Assembly: GCF_902490045.1 (NCBI RefSeq)
Contig: NZ_CABUCJ010000046.1
Span: 1-18,469 of the forward strand
Length of the DNA stretch: 18,469 bases
Source of the DNA: an uncultured Anaerotruncus sp.
GTDB taxonomy: Bacteria; Bacillota; Clostridia; Oscillospirales; Ruminococcaceae
Reading direction: 5' to 3'
Shown here: one piece after another, positions 14,248 to 18,469 of the stretch
Position numbering within the stretch: position 1 is the first letter of the stretch
Layout of the letters: the number at the start of each line of letters is the position of its first letter
Made by a program: the position numbers and the translations under genes
The notes under the pieces: generated by a model
Told to the model about the DNA's origin: nothing
What the model saw: the letters and a program-made list of their open reading frames with translations, nothing else
Database searches by the model: none

Positions 14248-14883
14248 ATGGGAAAAGGCTTCAGCGACTACTATACCAACCGCGAAAAGGCCCTCGACTT
14301 AAAAAAGAGCGCGGTGCTGATCGTGGACATGATGAACGACTTCTGCAAGCCGGGCGGCCGCATGGTGCTGGAGGACGGCTACCTGATCGTGGAACCGATC
14401 CAGCGGCTGGTCGCCGCCGCCCGTGCGCACGGCATCCCCATCGTGTGGATCTGCCAGAAGTACAGGATGGACAAATACGACAAGGTGACGGAAAAGCGGG
14501 TCGGCACCTGCTATGAGGGCACCTGGGGCGCCGAGCAGATCGACGAGCTGCCCATCCTGCCGGAGGACTATGTGGTCAACAAGCGCCGCTACAGCGGCTT
14601 CTTCCAGACCGACCTCGACCTCACGCTGCGGGACATGGGCTGCGAAAAGGTGATTGTCGGCGGCGCGGTGACGAACATCTGCGTGCGCGGCACGGTGGCC
14701 GACGCCTTCCAGCTCGACTACGAGGTGTTCGTGCCCAAGGACTGCGTGCGCGCCACGAGCGAGCGGGAACAGGAGTCTCAGCTCTGGGATTTTGAAACGC
14801 ACTTTGCGACGGTGTGCACGTCGGAAGAGCTGATCGCGGCGATGGAAAACCTCGGGCCGGAGGACGCGTGCCGGATCCGGTGA
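14248..14883 (+). CDS. Isochorismatase-family cysteine hydrolase (probable amidase)
   Basis: This 211-residue protein has the catalytic triad of the nicotinamidase/isochorismatase-like hydrolases: D27 in IVDMMNDF, K112 in VNKRRYSGF and C145 in AVTNICVRGT, with the non-prolyl cis-peptide region GGAVT just before the cysteine. The Cys means an amide hydrolase rather than an isochorismatase. The YSGFFQTDLDLTLRD block (115-129) recalls N-carbamoylsarcosine, ureidoacrylate (RutB), maleamate and biuret hydrolases. It could release ammonia, or carbamate, from a linear amide made after ring opening. GAGGAGG precedes the ATG, 13 bases after the enamidase-like gene. Nicotinamidase is an alternative but the metal-site histidines of PncA are not evident. 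The exact amide cannot be named. Confidence 0.88.
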   Translation: MGKGFSDYYTNREKALDLKKSAVLIVDMMNDFCKPGGRMVLEDGYLIVEPIQRLVAAARAHGIPIVWICQKYRMDKYDKVTEKRVGTCYEGTWGAEQIDELPILPEDYVVNKRRYSGFFQTDLDLTLRDMGCEKVIVGGAVTNICVRGTVADAFQLDYEVFVPKDCVRATSEREQESQLWDFETHFATVCTSEELIAAMENLGPEDACRIR

Positions 14884-14919
14884 TCCGCGCCCCCCGCAAA
14901 TATGATAAAGGAGCGATGT

Positions 14920-15588
14920 ATGATGGGAAAACTGACCAGGGAGCTGCGGGAGCGGCTTGACAGGCTTTCGACGACCAACGTCTCCGACGCGCTGGACGCG
15001 CTCGGGCTCAAGGGCTCGACCTACGGCGTCAACAAGATGTACGAGGGCTGTGAAAAGATCATCGGCGAGGCGGTCACGATGAAGGTGGTCGCCGCGGGGC
15101 TCACCAAGTCGACCACACACATGGGGGTCAACGCGATCGAGGCCGCGAAGGAGGGCGACGTCATCGTCATCGACAACGGCGGCCGCATCGACGTCAACTG
15201 CTGGGGCGGCGTGCTGAGCACGGGCGCCAAATACAAGGGCGTGTCCGGCGTGGTCATCGACGGCGCCTGCCGCGACCTCGACGAGTGCATCGAGCTGGGC
15301 TTCCCGGTCTACGCGCGCGCCACCATCTGCGCGACCGCCCGCGGCCGCGTGATGGAGGAGGCGACCAACGTGATGGTCTCCTTCCACGGCGTGCAGGTCC
15401 GCCCCGGCGACATCGTCATGGGCGACATCACCGGCGTGGTCTTCATCCCGCAGGAACGGCTGGAGGATGTCGTCGCCAAGGCGGAGACGCTGCTCGAGAA
15501 GGAGGAGGCCATGTGCCGGGACATCAAATCGGGCATGTCGATGATGGAAGTCGACAAAAAATACAACTACGAGAACATGCTGAAATGA
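14920..15588 (+). CDS. RraA-family aldolase-like protein (paralogue 2)
   Basis: This 222-residue RraA/HMG-aldolase family protein keeps the most canonical active site of the three copies in the locus: WGGVLSTGAKYKGVSG (95-110) followed by DGACRD (114-119), with R118 for substrate and D119 for the divalent metal. The expected reaction is retro-aldol cleavage of a 4-hydroxy-2-oxo acid giving pyruvate, or decarboxylation of oxaloacetate; this is known for the family, not shown here. ATG 14920 is 6 bases after AAAGGAG; ATG 14923 is nearly as good, and ATG 14902 would bury the ribosome site. It begins 36 bases after the amidase gene and precedes another RraA paralogue, making a tandem pair. Regulation of ribonuclease E, the historic function of E. 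coli RraA, is very unlikely in this metabolic context. Confidence 0.88.
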   Translation: MMGKLTRELRERLDRLSTTNVSDALDALGLKGSTYGVNKMYEGCEKIIGEAVTMKVVAAGLTKSTTHMGVNAIEAAKEGDVIVIDNGGRIDVNCWGGVLSTGAKYKGVSGVVIDGACRDLDECIELGFPVYARATICATARGRVMEEATNVMVSFHGVQVRPGDIVMGDITGVVFIPQERLEDVVAKAETLLEKEEAMCRDIKSGMSMMEVDKKYNYENMLK

Positions 15589-15628
15589 TCAGCAGGACGA
15601 TGAGAATTTGAGAGAGGGGCGTTCGCAT

Positions 15629-16297
15629 ATGCAAATACCGAAACTCGACCCGGCCGTCATAGAAGCCTACAAGAAGCTGGATTCCACCAGCATTTCGGAC
15701 GCGCTGGACCGCCTGGGTATCCCCGGCGGGCTCTATGGAATCAAACCGGTCACGCCGGGCGTGGTCATGTGCGGCCAGGCGTTCACCGTCCGCTACGTCC
15801 CCTGCGGGGAGGTCAAGGGGACGGTGGGCGACTTCCTGGACGATGTGGAGCCGGGACAGGTCTGCGTGCTCGACAACGGCGGCCGCGACTACTGCACCGT
15901 CTGGGGGGACATCATGGCGATGGCCGCCTCGATGAAGGAGATCGCCGGAACGCTGATCTACGGCGTCTGCCGGGACGTCAAGGACGTGCGCGCGATCCGG
16001 TACCCCATCTTTACGATGGGCTACTACATGGTCACAGGCAAGGACCGGGTGGAGGTCGCGGCCGTCAACGAGCCGGTCACCGTGGCGGGAATCAAGGTCT
16101 GCCCGGGGGATCTGATCTTCGGGGACGAGACGGGCGCCCTCGCCGTTCCCTTCGACCGCGCGGAGCAGGTGCTCGCCATCGCGCTGGAGATCGAGGAGAA
16201 AGAGGAGCGCATCCGCCAGGCGCTGAAGGAGGGCGTCTCCCTGCGGGAGGCCCGGGCGCGCATGGGGTACCACCATCTCCAGACCAAAGAGGCGTAA
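15629..16297 (+). CDS. RraA-family aldolase-like protein (paralogue 3)
   Basis: This is a third RraA-family protein, 222 residues, colinear with the preceding one. Blocks are STSISDALDRLGIPGGLYG (19-37), VLDNGGRDYCTVWGDIMAMAA (80-100) and YGVCRD (111-116), so the catalytic R115-D116 pair is kept but the DG of DGxxRD has become YG. GD rather than GG precedes the loop usually written GGLL. These changes suggest a different substrate or a partner role in a hetero-oligomer with paralogue 2 (inference); RraA proteins are trimers or hexamers. GAGAGGGG lies 9 bases before ATG 15629; a TTG start at 15608 would contain that site. A 40-base gap separates it from paralogue 2 and 22 bases from the dehydrogenase gene. 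Confidence 0.86.
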   Translation: MQIPKLDPAVIEAYKKLDSTSISDALDRLGIPGGLYGIKPVTPGVVMCGQAFTVRYVPCGEVKGTVGDFLDDVEPGQVCVLDNGGRDYCTVWGDIMAMAASMKEIAGTLIYGVCRDVKDVRAIRYPIFTMGYYMVTGKDRVEVAAVNEPVTVAGIKVCPGDLIFGDETGALAVPFDRAEQVLAIALEIEEKEERIRQALKEGVSLREARARMGYHHLQTKEA

Positions 16298-16319
16298 ATA
16301 AAATTGTGGAGGTTTTTCC

Positions 16320-17264
16320 GTGAACACAAGAGTACTCTATCTCGATAAGCTCAACGAGCACATGGAGCGGATGGTTCTGGACATGTGCCCGCCCGACGTC
16401 ACGCTGCGGTTCCTGAACCCCACCGTCGGGGAGAAGGGGACGCCCGAGGACGCCGACTGCTTTTTCGTCACCACCTTCCGCACGACGAAGGAGATCATCG
16501 ACCAGGCCCCCAGCCTCCGCCTCATCCAGCGCACGGGTGTGGGCGTCGACATGGTCGACGTCGCCTACGCGAAGGAGAAGGGCATCCCCATCTCGATCTG
16601 CAAGGGGTTCAACGCCTCCTCGGTGGCGGAGCTCGCGGTGCTGGATATGCTGGCGCTCTACCGCCGCATCATCACCCTCGACCCGCTGGGCAAAAAGGGC
16701 GAGTGGCACACCTGGACCTACCGCCACGACAGCTATGAGCTGCTCGGCAAGACGGTCGGCGTGATCGGCGGCGGCACGATCGGCCGCGAGGTCATCAAGC
16801 GGGTAAAGGCGTTCGGCACCCGCGTCGTCTACAGCGACGTCTTCCGGATGCCCCCGGAGGAAGAGGAGAAGCTGGGGTGCGAATACGTCTCCTTCGACGA
16901 GCTGATCGCCTCGGCGGACATCATCACGATCCACGCGCCGCTTCTGGACGGCACCCGCGGGATGATCGGCCGGGAGCAGTTTTCCCGCATGAAGGATTCC
17001 GCCATCCTGATCAACACGGCGAGAAGCCAGATCGTGGACGAGACGGCCCTGCTCGAGGCGCTCAGGGAAAAAAAGATCTGGGGCGCGGCGTTCGACGTGT
17101 TCGAGCCGGACGACCCGATCTTCGGGATGGACGAGGGGCTCAACCTCATCACGACGCCGCACATCGGCGCGGCGACCTACGACAACTACTACCGCGTCTA
17201 CAAGTTCTGCCTGGAAAACGCGCAGCGGATCGGCCGCGGCGAAGAGCCGCTCTTTCTGCTCTGA
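16320..17264 (+). CDS. D-isomer-specific 2-hydroxyacid dehydrogenase
   Basis: This 314-residue NAD-dependent dehydrogenase interconverts a D-2-hydroxy acid and a 2-oxo acid (phosphoglycerate/glyoxylate/hydroxypyruvate reductase group). It shows RTGVGVD (71-77), the nucleotide motif GGGTIG (150-155) with acidic D173 at the second strand end (favouring NAD), and the catalytic residues R235 in NTARSQ, E262 in DVFEPDDP and H281 in TPHIGAAT. A GTG start at 16320 is supported by GGAGG 7 bases upstream and alignment to the family start. It is the last gene of the locus and is followed by a strong terminator. It could act on the oxo acid released by the RraA proteins or on the hydroxyacid handled by the LarA-like protein. 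No C-terminal ACT domain is present, so it is not a standard serine-pathway SerA. Confidence 0.92.
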   Translation: MNTRVLYLDKLNEHMERMVLDMCPPDVTLRFLNPTVGEKGTPEDADCFFVTTFRTTKEIIDQAPSLRLIQRTGVGVDMVDVAYAKEKGIPISICKGFNASSVAELAVLDMLALYRRIITLDPLGKKGEWHTWTYRHDSYELLGKTVGVIGGGTIGREVIKRVKAFGTRVVYSDVFRMPPEEEEKLGCEYVSFDELIASADIITIHAPLLDGTRGMIGREQFSRMKDSAILINTARSQIVDETALLEALREKKIWGAAFDVFEPDDPIFGMDEGLNLITTPHIGAATYDNYYRVYKFCLENAQRIGRGEEPLFLL

Positions 17265-17285
17265 CTTTTCCGGCGTCTCCCCATA

Positions 17286-17321
17286 AAAAGCGGCTCCGCA
17301 AAATTTTGCGGAGCCGCTTTT
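17286..17321. terminator. Bidirectional terminator between convergent transcription units
   Basis: AAAAGCGGCTCCGCAAAA (17286-17303) is followed with no loop gap by its exact complement TTTTGCGGAGCCGCTTTT (17304-17321), an 18-bp perfect inverted repeat. With the AAAATTTT centre as loop, each strand gives a GC-rich stem of about 10-14 bp ending in a U-run, so it can stop both the + strand catabolic operon and the - strand deoC transcript. It lies 21 bases after the dehydrogenase stop and 21 bases from the deoC stop. Confidence 0.92.
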
Positions 17322-17342
17322 ATGATGCCGTATGAAATGCGT

Positions 17343-17987
17343 TCAGTCGCCGAGAACGGTGACCGCCGCGCTGGCGCCCAGGCGGTCGCAGCCGTTCTCC
17401 AAAAAGAGGCGCAGGTCGGCCTCGGTGCGGATGCCGCCCGACGCCTTGATTTTCACCTGAGGCCCGATGTGATCGCGGAAGAGGAGGATGTCGGGCAGGG
17501 TCGCGCCGCCGGTGCCGAAGCCGGTGGAGGTTTTGATATAGTCGGCGCCCGCCTCCGTGACGAGCTCGCACAGGCGGATTTTTTCCTCCTCGGTGAGGTA
17601 GCAGGTCTCGACGATCACCTTGAGGACTTTATCTCCGGCCGCCCGCCGCAGCGCGGCGATCTCCGAGAGGACCCTGTCGTAGTCGCCGTTTTTCACGTCG
17701 CCAAGGTTGACCACCATGTCCACCTCGCCCGCGCCCTCGGCGATGGCCTGCTCGGTCTCGAAGACCTTGACGGCGGTGGTGCTGTATCCGAGCGGGAACC
17801 CGATGACGGTGCAGATGTTGAGCGCGGGGAAGGTCTCGTGCGCCCGCGCGACATAGGAGGGCGGGATGCAGACTGAGGCGGTATGGTGCGCGAGCGCCTC
17901 CTCGCAGAGCTTGCGGATATCCTGCCAGGTGGAGACGGCTTTGAGCTGGGTGTGGTCGACGTGGCTGTAGATTTCCTGTTTCTCCAT
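17343..17987 (-). CDS. deoC: Deoxyribose-phosphate aldolase
   Basis: This 214-residue class I aldolase cleaves 2-deoxyribose 5-phosphate to glyceraldehyde 3-phosphate and acetaldehyde in the cytoplasm, the last step of deoxynucleoside catabolism. Diagnostic residues are D11 in HVDHT, D90 in GEVDMV, the Schiff-base lysine K152 in YIKTSTGF and the assisting K181 in KIKASGGIR. The phosphate-binding GGIRT block (184-188) is intact, and the length is normal for bacterial DeoC. GGAGG lies 7 bases upstream of the ATG on the minus strand. It follows the DeoR-family gene by 34 bases, so both are co-transcribed leftward. It faces the catabolic operon across the shared terminator and need not share its pathway. 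Confidence 0.95.
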   Translation of the reverse strand: MEKQEIYSHVDHTQLKAVSTWQDIRKLCEEALAHHTASVCIPPSYVARAHETFPALNICTVIGFPLGYSTTAVKVFETEQAIAEGAGEVDMVVNLGDVKNGDYDRVLSEIAALRRAAGDKVLKVIVETCYLTEEEKIRLCELVTEAGADYIKTSTGFGTGGATLPDILLFRDHIGPQVKIKASGGIRTEADLRLFLENGCDRLGASAAVTVLGD

Positions 17988-18021
17988 GATAAACCTCCGT
18001 TTTTTGAATCGGCGAGCAAGC

Positions 18022-18469
18022 TCAGCCGGTATAGACGTTGATGCCGGAACCGCGGTAGAAGGCGAGGTAGCTGCCGTCGGTCTCCGGGTTGGTGACGACG
18101 TTGCCGATCCGGTCGATCGCGCAGAAGAAAGCGAAGGCGCGCTTGCCGAACTTGTGGCGGTCGGCCAGCAGGTAAAAGTTCCTGGAGTTTCCCAGCAGGT
18201 GGTTGTAGAGGGGCAGCTGCAGGCGGCTGTTGATCGAATAGCCGTATTTGAGGTCGATGCCGTTCACCGTCAGGAAGACCTTGTCGAAATAGAGCCGCCG
18301 GAGGGATTCGACCGTGTATTCGTCGAGCGTCTCGATGTAGTTGCTCCCCACGTGCACGTCGCCGCCCAGCAGGATCATCGAAAGCCCCTGCGACTTGGAC
18401 AGCTCCACGACCGCGTCGACGTTGGAGGTCACCACGGTGAGCCCCTTTTTGCCGCGGATGCGGCGGGCC
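18022..18469 (-). CDS. DeoR-family transcriptional repressor, C-terminal part (partial)
   Basis: The minus-strand frame is open to the window edge, so the N-terminal helix-turn-helix is outside. The visible ~148 residues match the DeoR sugar-phosphate-sensing domain (DeoRC): GLTVVTSNVDAVVEL, then LLGGDVHVGSN, the central VFLTVNGIDLKYG and FYLLADRHKFGKRAF. The usual VFIGANGID appears as VFLTVNGID. The ligand is normally a phosphorylated sugar. Immediately upstream of deoC, it probably represses the deoC unit in response to a deoxyribose- or sugar-phosphate. A GTG at 18435 is an internal Val, not the start, because the frame and family similarity continue upstream. Confidence 0.88.
   Translation of the reverse strand, partial: ARRIRGKKGLTVVTSNVDAVVELSKSQGLSMILLGGDVHVGSNYIETLDEYTVESLRRLYFDKVFLTVNGIDLKYGYSINSRLQLPLYNHLLGNSRNFYLLADRHKFGKRAFAFFCAIDRIGNVVTNPETDGSYLAFYRGSGINVYTG

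Noticed and set aside
16548..16560. Further GTCGAC palindromes inside coding regions as operators
   Set aside because: GTCGAC encodes Val-Asp and is common in these GC-rich genes (also near 14-19, 7959 and elsewhere). Only the copies in AT-rich intergenic DNA were kept.
614..17264. Complete nicotinate fermentation cluster
   Set aside because: Only enamidase-like, Hgd-like and a possible dehydratase are present. The hydroxylase, 6-hydroxynicotinate reductase, B12-dependent mutase and later enzymes are not in this window, so the label cannot be applied to the whole locus.
1..18469. CRISPR arrays, insertion sequences, tRNA or rRNA genes
   Set aside because: I saw no regularly spaced direct repeats, no transposase-like protein, no terminal inverted repeats flanking genes and no tRNA or rRNA sequence. 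The repeats found are short hairpins.

Overview
The window looks like a GC-rich, Gram-positive anaerobe of the Clostridia (an Oscillospiraceae/Eubacteriales-type gut or anaerobic-digester organism is my best guess). The reasons are strong AGGAGG-type ribosome binding sites, AT-rich sigma-A promoters with 17-base spacers set in very GC-rich coding DNA, a lipobox-bearing solute-binding lipoprotein, an acidic surface-type protein ending in a PxTG-like tail, and close similarity (by eye, from memory) of two proteins to nicotinate-fermentation enzymes of Eubacterium barkeri.

Layout. Bases 1-380 hold the end of an acidic surface or secreted protein, closed by a 13-bp terminator hairpin. From 614 to 17264 every gene is on the + strand and forms one catabolic locus: an RraA-family aldolase with its own promoter; a FadR/FCD-type GntR regulator with its own promoter; a 2-(hydroxymethyl)glutarate dehydrogenase-like reductase; a divergent single-chain serine-dehydratase-like protein; a LarA-like (lactate racemase fold) protein; an SDR oxidoreductase; a complete ribose-type ABC importer (lipoprotein, double ATPase, permease); a zinc alcohol dehydrogenase; two adjacent DUF1185 paralogues; an enamidase-like amidohydrolase; an isochorismatase-family amidase; two more RraA paralogues; and a D-2-hydroxyacid dehydrogenase. 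A perfect 18-bp bidirectional terminator at 17286-17321 separates this locus from a convergent deoC and DeoR-family repressor pair on the - strand; the repressor runs off the window.

How the genes may work together. Enamidase, Hgd and the [4Fe-4S] dehydratase Hmd are consecutive steps of nicotinate fermentation: cyclic enamide to 2-formylglutarate, then 2-(hydroxymethyl)glutarate, then 2-methyleneglutarate. Homologues of the first two, and a plausible analogue of the third, occur here. The window has no molybdenum nicotinate hydroxylase, 6-hydroxynicotinate reductase, B12 mutase or dimethylmaleate enzymes. In their place are a sugar-type importer, a second amidase, two DUF1185 proteins, a LarA-like protein and three RraA aldolase paralogues. 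My inference is an undescribed catabolic pathway. An imported cyclic amide or N-heterocycle would be ring-opened with release of ammonia, the resulting aldehyde reduced and dehydrated, and the hydroxy/oxo acid chain racemised, oxidised and cleaved by RraA-type retro-aldol chemistry to pyruvate-like products. The rival reading is catabolism of an unusual sugar acid. The GntR protein probably controls the locus through TGTCGACA-type sites found in AT-rich DNA upstream of the first aldolase and of the LarA-like gene, with related sequence at its own promoter.
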